From: Vagococcus entomophilus
Lineage (GTDB): Bacteria; Bacillota; Bacilli; Lactobacillales; Vagococcaceae
Direction: 5' to 3'
Assembly: GCF_003987595.1 (NCBI RefSeq)
Contig: NZ_NGJZ01000001.1
Span: forward strand, 930,001-994,000
Length of the DNA: 64,000 bases
Shown: one piece after another, positions 7,837 to 18,560 of the stretch
How positions within the stretch are numbered: the stretch's first letter is position 1
Layout: the number at the start of each line of letters is the position of its first letter
Program-made: the position numbers and the translations under genes
Notes under the pieces: generated by a model
The model's input: the letters and a program-made list of their open reading frames with translations, nothing else
The model's database searches: none
What the model was told of the DNA's origin: nothing

Positions 7837-8295
7837 TTAAATGGCGAACATTTCCGTTACCTCTAAGTAATCTTCCATGGTTTTACAATTTAAAAGACGA
7901 TCAACCAGTCCTTCTTGCATCAATAATTCAGCTAATTTTGCGATATTTTCCGTATGCTTTTCTGGATTTTTAGCTGCTAAAGTGAAAAATAATTTTGCGG
8001 ATTTATCTGGATTTCCTTTTTCAAAAGGTACAGCTTCCTTAAAGATTGTCAGAGAAATAGCTGTTCCCAAAACACCCAAGCTCTGCTCAGAGGAATGCGG
8101 CATCGCAACTCCTGGCATCAATACAATGTATGGTCCGTATTTTTCAATACACTGAATCATCTCATCCACATAAACTTGTGTAATCACAGATTTTTCAAGT
8201 AAGTTTTGGCAGCTTATTTGAATAGCCTCTTGCCAATTCTTAGGTTGTTCTGTGCTAAAACGAAGATAATCTTTTTCATAAAAATAGTTTAGCAT
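7837..8295 (-). CDS. ulaC: Ascorbate-specific PTS component IIA (UlaC)
   Basis: Mannitol/fructose-type IIA domain that takes phosphate from HPr and gives it to UlaB. The active-site histidine is His67 in the segment YIVLMPGVAMPHSSE. The 152-residue length is that of a stand-alone IIA, with no regulatory domain fused. SD AGGAGG is strong. It is the second gene of the operon, between ulaG and ulaA. Confidence 0.92.
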   Translation of the reverse strand: MLNYFYEKDYLRFSTEQPKNWQEAIQISCQNLLEKSVITQVYVDEMIQCIEKYGPYIVLMPGVAMPHSSEQSLGVLGTAISLTIFKEAVPFEKGNPDKSAKLFFTLAAKNPEKHTENIAKLAELLMQEGLVDRLLNCKTMEDYLEVTEMFAI

Positions 8296-8309
8296 CCTCG
8301 CTCCTCCTC

Positions 8310-9374
8310 TTATAAAAATGATGGAAATGGTGTATCATTGTCTACTGAAAATACATCTTTGAAACCACGATCAAAATTAAAAATCATTTTTTCTTTGTCA
8401 TTTGGATAGGTAAATTTTCCACCCACTTGCCATATAAAAGGCGTGAATTGGTAGTTAAGACGGGCTTTTTTGAAATTCCAAAGCATGATAATTTCTGTTG
8501 GATCTGCCATAAAGTTTGACCAGATATCATGATGGACCGGTATCACTACTTGTGTATTCAAAGATTCAGCCATACGCAGTAAATCTACAGAAGTTAATTT
8601 GTCTGTAATGCCTCGAGGATTTTCTCCATATGCACCCAAACAAACGTCTACCTTGTGTTCGTTTCCATGTTTTGCAAATCTATTACTGTAATGTGAATCT
8701 CCGGCATGATAAATGTTGCCGCCTTCTGTTTCAAATAAATAGTTTACCGCAATCTCATCCATATCTGCGGGCATTTTCCCTTTTAATTGTTCGGAATCAT
8801 TCGAGCAAGTAATCAAGGCCGTCCGGTCGAAAGCTTCTAGCGCTACAATTGTCACATCTTTCACTTTTATGCGATCGTTTGGTCGTACAACAATTGTCTT
8901 CTCCTTTGGTATGCCCCAACCAATCCAAGTGTTCACTACTTCTTTTGGTCCAATAAATTTGGCTTGTGGACAGTTTTTATGAACTGCACTTGCCGTATAT
9001 ATATCTAAGTGATCGGAATGAATATGTGTGACGACCAAAGCATCAACATTTTTAACTTCAAACGGATCTAACACAAATGGCTGAGTACGCAAATTAGGTT
9101 GCAGATTCTCAACCCCACTCATACGCATCATTTGATGCCCTTTTTTCATCTTCCCGTTTCCATGAGATTGTTTCCCGGTACCACACCATAAATCACATAA
9201 AATATTGGTTTGACCAGAAGATTTCAACCAAATCCCTGTACATCCTAACCACCACATAGAAACCGTTCCCTTAGCAACCTCGGTACGCTCAATCTCCTCA
9301 TTTAGCCAGCTTCCCCACTCTGGAAAAGTTTGATCAATCCAGTCTTTTTTTGAAATATTTTCTACATTTTTCAT
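8310..9374 (-). CDS. ulaG: L-ascorbate-6-phosphate lactonase (UlaG)
   Basis: Metallo-beta-lactamase-fold hydrolase that opens L-ascorbate 6-phosphate to 3-keto-L-gulonate 6-phosphate in the cytoplasm. Strongly conserved against E. coli UlaG over its whole length: [38 protein letters not shown]-like segment, metal motif [38 protein letters not shown] and [10 protein letters not shown]. The start at 9374 (MKNVENISK, 354 residues) is chosen because AAGGAGG lies 8 bases upstream; the ATG at 9398 lacks such a site. First gene of the ula operon. Confidence 0.95.
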   Translation of the reverse strand: MKNVENISKKDWIDQTFPEWGSWLNEEIERTEVAKGTVSMWWLGCTGIWLKSSGQTNILCDLWCGTGKQSHGNGKMKKGHQMMRMSGVENLQPNLRTQPFVLDPFEVKNVDALVVTHIHSDHLDIYTASAVHKNCPQAKFIGPKEVVNTWIGWGIPKEKTIVVRPNDRIKVKDVTIVALEAFDRTALITCSNDSEQLKGKMPADMDEIAVNYLFETEGGNIYHAGDSHYSNRFAKHGNEHKVDVCLGAYGENPRGITDKLTSVDLLRMAESLNTQVVIPVHHDIWSNFMADPTEIIMLWNFKKARLNYQFTPFIWQVGGKFTYPNDKEKMIFNFDRGFKDVFSVDNDTPFPSFL

Positions 9375-9410
9375 GTTTTTCTCCTCCTTTATTAGCAATC
9401 CTTACAGTTA

Positions 9411-9430
9411 AATTGTATACGCTTACAATT
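9411..9430. promoter_or_regulatory. cre-like operator in the ulaG-ulaR intergenic region
   Basis: A perfect 7+7 inverted repeat AATTGTA-(6)-TACAATT. Its core TGTATACGCTTACA (9414-9427) matches the CcpA cre consensus TGWAANCGNTNWCA with one mismatch. It lies about 40 bases upstream of ulaG, suggesting glucose repression of the operon; the DeoR-type regulator could also bind here. Confidence 0.65.
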
Positions 9431-9580
9431 TAATTATCAATCTCATTTTATGAACATTTGCATTTTTTTATGATTATTTAAAAAATTAATTATTTAAAAA
9501 AACATATAATAGATTAATTGTTTTTTTTGTGCTATCCTTTGATAAGAGACGTAATCAGATGAGGTGAAGGAGGATTTCAG

Positions 9581-10348
9581 ATGAAAGCATCTTACGAAGA
9601 GATTAAAAAAAGGCAAAATGCCCTTTTAAAAGTACTAGATCAAACTAAGCAAGCTACTGTTTCTAATTTGGCACAAGAGTTATCAGTATCCGAAGTAACC
9701 GTTCGTCGCGATTTGCACCTATTAGAAAAAATGGCGCTCATTGAAAGGTTTCATGGTGGTGCTAGAATCATTGATGCAATTCAAACAAATGATGCATTAG
9801 AAAAAATAGAACAAATAAAAAAAGCGCTCGCTCAAAAAGCGGCGTCCTTTATACAAAATGGCCAGACTGTTTTTCTTAATACTAGTTCTACTGCTTTACT
9901 TTGCGTTTCAGAATTACAGGAGAAGCGTGTCAATATCATTACCAACAACGTCAAGGCTTCTACAGTTGAGCATCATCCCAATACGACAATTATTTTGTCA
10001 GGAGGAGAAATTCGCTTTCCAAAAGAAGCACTTGTTGGAGATATTGCGATCGACTCCTTTTCTAAAATGAAAGCTGATATCGCCATTATTGGTTGTAATG
10101 GGGTTAGTCCAGAGGAAGGGATTACCACACCGGTTTTACACGAGGCGAAAATCAATTCTTTAATCTTAGAACGAACAACCGGCCTCAAGATTGTTGTTGC
10201 TGATTACCGGAAAATAGGGACTACCACGAACTTTTTAAGTGGCTCGTTAAAAATGATTAATTATCTAATTACTGACAGCTTTGCGGACCCTAAAATGATT
10301 AAACAGATTGAAAAACAAGGCGTCATCGTGATTCAAATACCTATTTAA
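9581..10348 (+). CDS. DeoR family regulator, probable ula operon repressor
   Basis: 255-residue DeoR/GlpR-type repressor, divergent from the ula operon by about 200 bases. N-terminal helix-turn-helix at about residues 20-60 (ATVSNLAQELSVSEVTVRRDLHLLEK), followed by the DeoR sugar-phosphate-sensing domain with NGQTVFLNTSSTALLCV, ITNNVKAS, LSGGEIR and the effector-site region IIGCNGVSPEEGITTP. DeoR repressors usually bind a phosphorylated intermediate; in E. coli UlaR this is L-ascorbate 6-phosphate. Position and family support the same role here. SD AAGGAGG. Confidence 0.85.
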   Translation: MKASYEEIKKRQNALLKVLDQTKQATVSNLAQELSVSEVTVRRDLHLLEKMALIERFHGGARIIDAIQTNDALEKIEQIKKALAQKAASFIQNGQTVFLNTSSTALLCVSELQEKRVNIITNNVKASTVEHHPNTTIILSGGEIRFPKEALVGDIAIDSFSKMKADIAIIGCNGVSPEEGITTPVLHEAKINSLILERTTGLKIVVADYRKIGTTTNFLSGSLKMINYLITDSFADPKMIKQIEKQGVIVIQIPI

Positions 10349-10392
10349 AAAAGACTCGGGCAAAACGTTTCTGTTTTATCCGAGTCTTTTTA
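10346..10392. terminator. Bidirectional terminator between the DeoR gene and the beta-glucoside operon
   Basis: AAAAAGACTCGG pairs with CCGAGTCTTTTT across a 20-base loop. Runs of A and T on both sides let it serve both convergent genes. Confidence 0.85.
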
Positions 10393-10396
10393 ATTT

Positions 10397-11842
<1,446 letters not shown>

Positions 11843-11915
11843 TCATCTCCTTTTTTCTTTTAGTTTATCATTAACAAATAACGTCGCGCTTTCTTTTTTG
11901 TTTTTTTCGAAGGAA

Positions 11916-13407
<1,492 letters not shown>

Positions 13408-13416
13408 TTACTGACT

Positions 13417-15360
13417 TTATTTTTCGACTTTTATTAAAAATTCTCCTTGGCTAATTTCTTCCTTTTTTGCCACTTCTATCTCTTGATAATCGATTGAATT
13501 CGTAATAACAATTGGAGAAATCATGTTGTAGCCTGCTGCCTCAATCATTTTTTGATCGAACTCAATTAAAAGATCCCCTTGTTTGACTTGATCGCCAGTT
13601 TTCACATAAGACGTAAAACCTTTGCCTTTGAGTTCAACCGTATCCATACCTAAATGAACGAGAACTTCAATTCCATCTGTTGAAATCAAACCAAGGGCAT
13701 GGCCAGTCGGAAAGATAGTTGAGACCGTCCCAGCTACAGGTGCAACCAGACGTCCTTCACTGGGATAGATGGCTACTCCGGCTCCCATTGCGCCCGATGA
13801 AAAAACCTCATCTTTGACTTCTGCTAAAGGAACTACTTTGCCACTGAGAGGACTATGAATTTCCCCTTCAACATTTTGCAGTTCTAAAACCGAATTTTTT
13901 TCCTTATTTATGGAGGGTTTGCTTATTTCCGCTATTGGTTCTTCTTTAAAACCTATCAAGTAAGCAAAGGTAAATCCGAGCACAAGAGATACCACACTAG
14001 CGATTAATGCTCCGTAAAAAGCTGTATCAATACCAGTTTTAGGATTTAAATAACTAGGATAAGCAAAAATCCCTAACCCTCCAGAAGTATATGCTAACGT
14101 CTTGAAAAAACCTAAAATTCCTCCTCCGACCGCACCTGCAATACAACTTGCATAAAATGGTTTTTTTAATGGCAAAGTCACACCATAAATTGCCGGCTCA
14201 GTTACACCAAATATTCCAGAAATAAAAGCAGGGATTGAGAGGGCTTTGGTTTTTTTATTTTGCGTGCGCAGATAGACCGCAGCCACTGCTCCAGTCTGAG
14301 CAAATGAGCACCCAAAACTAAGCACGACTATCGGGTCATAGCCAATGGTTCCAAGGTTCATTAGCATGATCGGAACTAAGCCCCAATGCAAACCAAACAT
14401 GACAAAAATTTGCCAAAAACCACCTAGGAAAATACCGGTTAAAATCGGATTAAAATTATAGAGGGAACTAGTAGCAGCCCCTAATAAGTCTCCTGCCCAA
14501 GTAGCAATTGGACCAATTACTAAAAAGGTAACTGGAACCATCACAAGTAACGTAAAAAATGGTAATAAAAACATTTTGACTACATCAGGAATCACTTTAG
14601 AAAAGAATTTCTCTACTTTTGAAGACACATAGGTTGACAAAATAATCGGAATCACAGAAGACGCATAGCTCATCATAATGACTGGAATCCCAAAGAACGT
14701 AATTCTCACTGGTGCTTCAAACAAGGTGCCTTTAAATAAAGTATATAAGACCGGAAAGGCTTTATCTGAAACAGCCAAGGGTGCAAGTGAAGCGATAGAA
14801 GGATAAATCATCGCTGCAGCTATCGCCATGGCAATAAAGGGATTAGAGCGGAATTTCTTTGCAGCGTTGTATCCTAGAAAGATTGGCAATGCGTTGAACA
14901 TCGCATCACCTGCGGCAGTCAAAATAATAATCGTTCCAGAATTTGCTGGAAAGACACTAAATGCAGTTAGAAGTGCAACTAGGCCTTTAATCATACCCGA
15001 AGCAGCTAAAACACCTAATGTTGGGGTGAATATCCCAGAAATAAGGTCAATAAATCGATCAAACAAATTTCCCACTGGCTCATCTGCATCTGAAATATCC
15101 ATACTTTCTGTTTTGAACCCACCAATTGCTACGACATCAGCAAAAACATCGGACACCTGATTCCCAATTACCACTTGATATTGCCCACCACTTTTCATCA
15201 CAGTGACTACTCCATCTAAATTTTTGAGGCCTTCTGTATCCGCGATACTCTCATCTTTTAGCTTAAAACGTAAACGTGTTACACAGTGAAAAACACTCGT
15301 AACGTTATCTGGCCCACCAACTCCCTCAATAATTTGTTTGGCTAATTGCTCATACTTCAT
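13417..15360 (-). CDS. bglP: Beta-glucoside PTS permease IIBCA (BglP/BglF type)
   Basis: Imports and phosphorylates beta-glucosides. 647 residues with domains IIB (about 1-85; phospho-Cys26 in FHCVTRLRF), IIC (about 100-460, ten or so membrane segments, with GVTEPAIYGVTLPLKKPF) and IIA (about 485-647; LVHLGMDTVELKGKGF carrying the HPr-accepting histidine). SD AGGAGG. First gene of the operon with two GH1 phospho-glucosidases. Its leader carries an antiterminator site overlapping a terminator, so expression should depend on a BglG/LicT-type protein, which is not encoded in this window. Confidence 0.93.
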   Translation of the reverse strand: MKYEQLAKQIIEGVGGPDNVTSVFHCVTRLRFKLKDESIADTEGLKNLDGVVTVMKSGGQYQVVIGNQVSDVFADVVAIGGFKTESMDISDADEPVGNLFDRFIDLISGIFTPTLGVLAASGMIKGLVALLTAFSVFPANSGTIIILTAAGDAMFNALPIFLGYNAAKKFRSNPFIAMAIAAAMIYPSIASLAPLAVSDKAFPVLYTLFKGTLFEAPVRITFFGIPVIMMSYASSVIPIILSTYVSSKVEKFFSKVIPDVVKMFLLPFFTLLVMVPVTFLVIGPIATWAGDLLGAATSSLYNFNPILTGIFLGGFWQIFVMFGLHWGLVPIMLMNLGTIGYDPIVVLSFGCSFAQTGAVAAVYLRTQNKKTKALSIPAFISGIFGVTEPAIYGVTLPLKKPFYASCIAGAVGGGILGFFKTLAYTSGGLGIFAYPSYLNPKTGIDTAFYGALIASVVSLVLGFTFAYLIGFKEEPIAEISKPSINKEKNSVLELQNVEGEIHSPLSGKVVPLAEVKDEVFSSGAMGAGVAIYPSEGRLVAPVAGTVSTIFPTGHALGLISTDGIEVLVHLGMDTVELKGKGFTSYVKTGDQVKQGDLLIEFDQKMIEAAGYNMISPIVITNSIDYQEIEVAKKEEISQGEFLIKVEK

Positions 15361-15400
15361 AATGTTTCCTCCTTCTATGCTTCTTTTGTCTTTGAGAAAT

Positions 15401-15449
15401 AAAAAAACCTAAACGGACATAACCCTCTCAGGTCACGTCAGTTTAGGTT
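15401..15449 (-). terminator. Leader terminator of the beta-glucoside operon
   Basis: On the minus strand AACCTAAAC (15441-15449) pairs with GTTTAGGTT (15406-15414), followed by seven T residues, ahead of the bglP ribosome binding site. The 5' arm overlaps the antiterminator element at 15446-15470, as in bgl/lic leaders. Confidence 0.85.
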
Positions 15450-15470
15450 ATGCCCATCTGGTAACATTCC
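15446..15470 (-). promoter_or_regulatory. Ribonucleic antiterminator (RAT) for a BglG/LicT-type protein
   Basis: The 25-base minus-strand element reads GGAATGTTAC, a short loop, then GGGCATAACC. It matches the RAT pattern GGATTGTTAC...GGCAAAACC known from bgl and lic leaders, with mismatches that keep the stem. It shares its last bases with the terminator stem, so protein binding would prevent termination. Confidence 0.75.
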
Positions 15471-15511
15471 TCATTTACTAACAAGGTCATTATAGCAAAA
15501 TAAAAATAAAA

Positions 15512-15525
15512 TGTAAACGCTTTAT
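15512..15525. promoter_or_regulatory. Weak cre-like site upstream of the beta-glucoside operon
   Basis: TGTAAACGCTTTAT fits the cre consensus TGWAANCGNTNWCA except the last two bases. It is in the promoter region of bglP and upstream of the RAT leader, which makes catabolite repression plausible. Confidence 0.4.
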
Positions 15526-15562
15526 TTATAGAAAAACAACATTTATTTTTCCTTTTCACTTA

Positions 15563-15580
15563 CATAAGTTTCATAAGTTT
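15563..15580. repeat. Tandem 9-bp direct repeat in the AEC transporter promoter region
   Basis: CATAAGTTT occurs twice head to tail, about 110-130 bases before the AEC-family gene start. CitB/DcuR-type response regulators often use direct repeats, and such a regulator is encoded at 17841-18560; this link is inference. Confidence 0.4.
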
Positions 15581-15691
15581 GTTTAATTACTTTTTGTTCA
15601 CTTTTTCACATGATTGTCTTAATATAAACATGTCTATGAGACATGGGTATTATTTTAGTTTGTGATAAAAAAAACAATTGGAGGATATTTT

Positions 15692-16747
15692 ATGTTAAGT
15701 ATTATTCAACACACATTGACAGATATGAACATCATTAGTGCGATTACATCTACAGTCTTCATCATTCTTTTAGGCTTTTACTGTCGTAAGAAAGGGATAT
15801 TTTCAGATAAGGTTGGGAAGATTCTCTCAAAAGTAGTCTTAACGGTTGCCTTACCTGCACTTGCTTTTAATTCTTTCATGCAAGATATTGATCCTGAAAA
15901 GTTAAAACAAGGGATGAATGTATTGATTTGGGGAATTATTATCTACATTATCTTAATTTTTATTTCTAAACCTTTTTTCCTAAAATATAAAGGAGATAAG
16001 CAAGATACTTTACGTGTGCTTACAATTTTTGGTTCTACTACATTTTTCGGTACACCAATCGTAAGTAGTATCTACGGTCCAATGGGCGTAATGTTTAGCT
16101 CAATTTTTAATATTGGGTATCGTATTTTCTTATATTCTTATGGGTATATCAAAATGAGTGGCTTAAAAATGGAACTCAAAAATATCAAAACAATGTTTTT
16201 AAATCCAATCGTAATTGCGACATTTGCTGGGTTAATTATCTGGCTTTGCCAAGGATATATGCCGCAAATGCATATTCCAGCAGCAGAAGGAATTGCTGCT
16301 CATAATGTAGCATTCTTACGTATTGACCAAACTGCTATTTGGTTGTTTAAACCGTTGACGTATTTAGCTGGCCTTGCTTCTCCACTTGCATGGTTGTCGA
16401 TTGGTTCAACTCTTGGTGAAATCAGCTTTAAATCTGCTGCTGCTGACAAAACTTCTTGGTATTACAGCTTTGTCAAAATCATCTGTGTTCCAGCAATCAA
16501 CGTTGTCTTACTTACAATCTTAACTGCGACAAACATCCTACCTGTTTCTTATGAAGCACTCGCAACAATCGTCATCATGATGGCTACACCAACTGCAACA
16601 GTTGCAGCAGCTTACGCAATTAGCTTTGACAAAGATGCGCTTCTTGCATCAAATGCCTCACTAATTTCCACAGTTTCAGCAGTTGTGATGACCCCTGTCT
16701 GGATCATTATTTTAGAAGTTATTAGTAAATCAGGTCTATTTCATTAA
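15692..16747 (+). CDS. AEC family transporter (auxin efflux carrier / malate permease type)
   Basis: Polytopic carrier of 351 residues with about ten membrane segments, of the family that includes malate and other organic-acid permeases (MleP, MdcF). Seen: the N-terminal half with LSKVVLTVALPALAFNSF and FGSTTFFGTPIVSSIYGP, and the C-terminal half with PTATVAAAYAISFDKDALLASNASLISTVSAVVMTPVWI, the inverted-repeat crossover of the family. The start at 15692 is chosen because TTGGAGGA lies 7 bases upstream; the GTG at 15662 has none. It is followed 31 bases later by a D-2-hydroxyacid dehydrogenase, which points to a hydroxy- or keto-acid substrate. Confidence 0.85.
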   Translation: MLSIIQHTLTDMNIISAITSTVFIILLGFYCRKKGIFSDKVGKILSKVVLTVALPALAFNSFMQDIDPEKLKQGMNVLIWGIIIYIILIFISKPFFLKYKGDKQDTLRVLTIFGSTTFFGTPIVSSIYGPMGVMFSSIFNIGYRIFLYSYGYIKMSGLKMELKNIKTMFLNPIVIATFAGLIIWLCQGYMPQMHIPAAEGIAAHNVAFLRIDQTAIWLFKPLTYLAGLASPLAWLSIGSTLGEISFKSAAADKTSWYYSFVKIICVPAINVVLLTILTATNILPVSYEALATIVIMMATPTATVAAAYAISFDKDALLASNASLISTVSAVVMTPVWIIILEVISKSGLFH

Positions 16748-16778
16748 TAGGCCACTACATAATTAGGAGGAAAATAAA

Positions 16779-17795
16779 ATGTTTAAAATTGCTTGTTATG
16801 GTGTTCGTCCAAATGAAGTGGACTATTTCAATCGTTACAACAAATACAATTATAAATTGACATTAATTGAGGACTTATTGACTCATGAAAATGTTGAAAC
16901 GGCAAAAGATCAAGATGCCGTATTATTACGTGGAAATTGTGTCGCAGATAAGCAAAATATCCAAAAGTTTGCTGAATATGGGATTCAATATGTTTTTACG
17001 CGAACTGTTGGTTTTAATCATATTGATTTAGAGGCCGCTAGTACCTATCATATGAGTGTTGCACGAGTTCCTTCGTATTCACCCAATGCAATTGCAGAGT
17101 TATCGCTAACGCTTGCCATGATGCTGCTACGCAATACTGCATATATGACAAACCGCACTTCTAAGAAAAACTTTATCGTAGATAGCCAAATGTTCAGTCG
17201 TGAAATCAGAAACTGTACTGTTGGGATCATTGGAACAGGACGGATTGGCTTAACAGAAGCAAAACTATTTAAAGGCTTAGGGGCAAATGTTTTGGGGTAT
17301 GACGTCTATCAATCAGATGCTGCTAAAGAAGTCTTAACATTTAAGGAACTAGACGATTTACTTGCAGAAAGTGATATCGTCAGCATGCATGTTCCCTATT
17401 TTCCAGGACAAAACGACAAGATGATTAATGCTGATTTCATCAGCAAAATGAAAAAAAATGCCATCTTGATTAATACCGCTCGTGGCGAATTGCAAGACAA
17501 CCAAGCTATTTATGATGGCGTTGTTAGTCAGCATCTTGCTGGTTTTGGGACAGATGTTTTTGCCAATGAAAAAGAGATCTTCTTTAAAAAGTATGATGAA
17601 CAGCAAGAACTGCCTGATCCTACTGTTGAAAAACTAATTAGTTTATATCCAAAAGTCTTAGTTACACCACATGTTGGCTCAAACACAGATGAAGCCTTGT
17701 CCAATATGATTGAAACTAGCTTTGACAATTTTCATGATATCTTAACAACTGGAACAACAAAAAATGCCATTGAACTGCCTAAAGTTGCACAATAA
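16779..17795 (+). CDS. D-2-hydroxyacid dehydrogenase (D-lactate dehydrogenase-like)
   Basis: NAD-dependent enzyme reducing a 2-keto acid to a D-2-hydroxy acid, or the reverse. 338 residues. Seen: substrate-domain YVFTRTVGFNHIDLEAA, PSYSPNAIAELSL, Rossmann motif VGIIGTGRIG, catalytic arginine in INTARGE, GFGTDVF, and the catalytic histidine in VTPHVGSNTDEA. It is in the LdhA/VanH subfamily; VanH itself is excluded because no vanA- or vanX-like genes accompany it. Coupling to the AEC carrier suggests use of an imported acid, for example a branched or aromatic keto acid, malate or lactate. SD AGGAGG. Confidence 0.85.
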   Translation: MFKIACYGVRPNEVDYFNRYNKYNYKLTLIEDLLTHENVETAKDQDAVLLRGNCVADKQNIQKFAEYGIQYVFTRTVGFNHIDLEAASTYHMSVARVPSYSPNAIAELSLTLAMMLLRNTAYMTNRTSKKNFIVDSQMFSREIRNCTVGIIGTGRIGLTEAKLFKGLGANVLGYDVYQSDAAKEVLTFKELDDLLAESDIVSMHVPYFPGQNDKMINADFISKMKKNAILINTARGELQDNQAIYDGVVSQHLAGFGTDVFANEKEIFFKKYDEQQELPDPTVEKLISLYPKVLVTPHVGSNTDEALSNMIETSFDNFHDILTTGTTKNAIELPKVAQ

Positions 17796-17798
17796 AAT

Positions 17799-17842
17799 AA
17801 AAAAAGGAGAGAAAGTGTTGTAACGCTTTCTCTCCTTTTTTT
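17799..17842. terminator. Bidirectional terminator between convergent dehydrogenase and response-regulator genes
   Basis: AAAAAAGGAGAGAAAG pairs with CTTTCTCTCCTTTTTT across a short loop; it is symmetrical and strong for both strands. Confidence 0.9.
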
Positions 17843-18560
17843 ATATTTTACGAATGTATTGATATAAATTTTTCTCTTTCTCAGGGTTTATGTGGTACAT
17901 AGCCAATGGTCTACCTATTTCTAAGTAAGCTAAATTTTCTTCTAAAAGCTGAATTTCCACTAAAAAACGAATATATTTTTTGGTCGAGATTCTCGATAAA
18001 TTGGCCTGATGGGCCAACTGCTCATTTGAAAAATCAGAAGAAAAAGTTTGCATGGCCCGATATACTTTGGTTAGCGTAGGTCGAGAAAGTCCCTTAGGCA
18101 ACTCCAATAATTCAGTGGTGTTCTTACTATCATTTTGGTTAAAATACATGTCTAACTGCTCTTGTGTATTGACAGCTGCTTGCTTTGTAGCCGCAGTAAG
18201 AGCCAGAAACCGGTCTAATGATTTTTGAAACCTTTTGTATGTAAAGGGTTTGACTAAGTAATCAATGACCCCATAATGCAAAACCTCTTGTAGAACTTCT
18301 CCATTATTGGCTGCAGTAATCAATATAATCGGAATGTTCATTTTTTCTAGCTGTAATCGCTCGAGAAACTCAAGACCCGTTTCACCAGGTAAGTAAACAT
18401 CTAGCAAAATTAAGTCAACTTGACTCAACTGGATAACCTGATCGGCCTCTTTTGTCGTCCGAACATTACCAGCAATGCTTAAATCACCATGTTTCTCAAC
18501 AAATTGTTGGTTTAGTGAAGCAACCATAGGGTCATCTTCAACAATTAACACTTTTTTCAT
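17841..18560 (-). CDS. CitB/DcuR-type response regulator
   Basis: 239-residue two-component regulator. Receiver domain at 1-120 with the acidic pair EDD near the N-terminus, phospho-acceptor Asp54 in LILLDVYLPGETG and conserved Lys in YLVKPFTY. A C-terminal helix-turn-helix of the CitB family is at about 180-235 (SNEQLAHQANLSRISTKKYIRFLVE). It partners the kinase just upstream, whose stop overlaps this start by 4 bases. Systems of this class sense C4-dicarboxylates, citrate or malate and control their transport; the convergent AEC carrier and dehydrogenase are the likely targets. Confidence 0.9.
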   Translation of the reverse strand: MKKVLIVEDDPMVASLNQQFVEKHGDLSIAGNVRTTKEADQVIQLSQVDLILLDVYLPGETGLEFLERLQLEKMNIPIILITAANNGEVLQEVLHYGVIDYLVKPFTYKRFQKSLDRFLALTAATKQAAVNTQEQLDMYFNQNDSKNTTELLELPKGLSRPTLTKVYRAMQTFSSDFSNEQLAHQANLSRISTKKYIRFLVEIQLLEENLAYLEIGRPLAMYHINPEKEKNLYQYIRKI

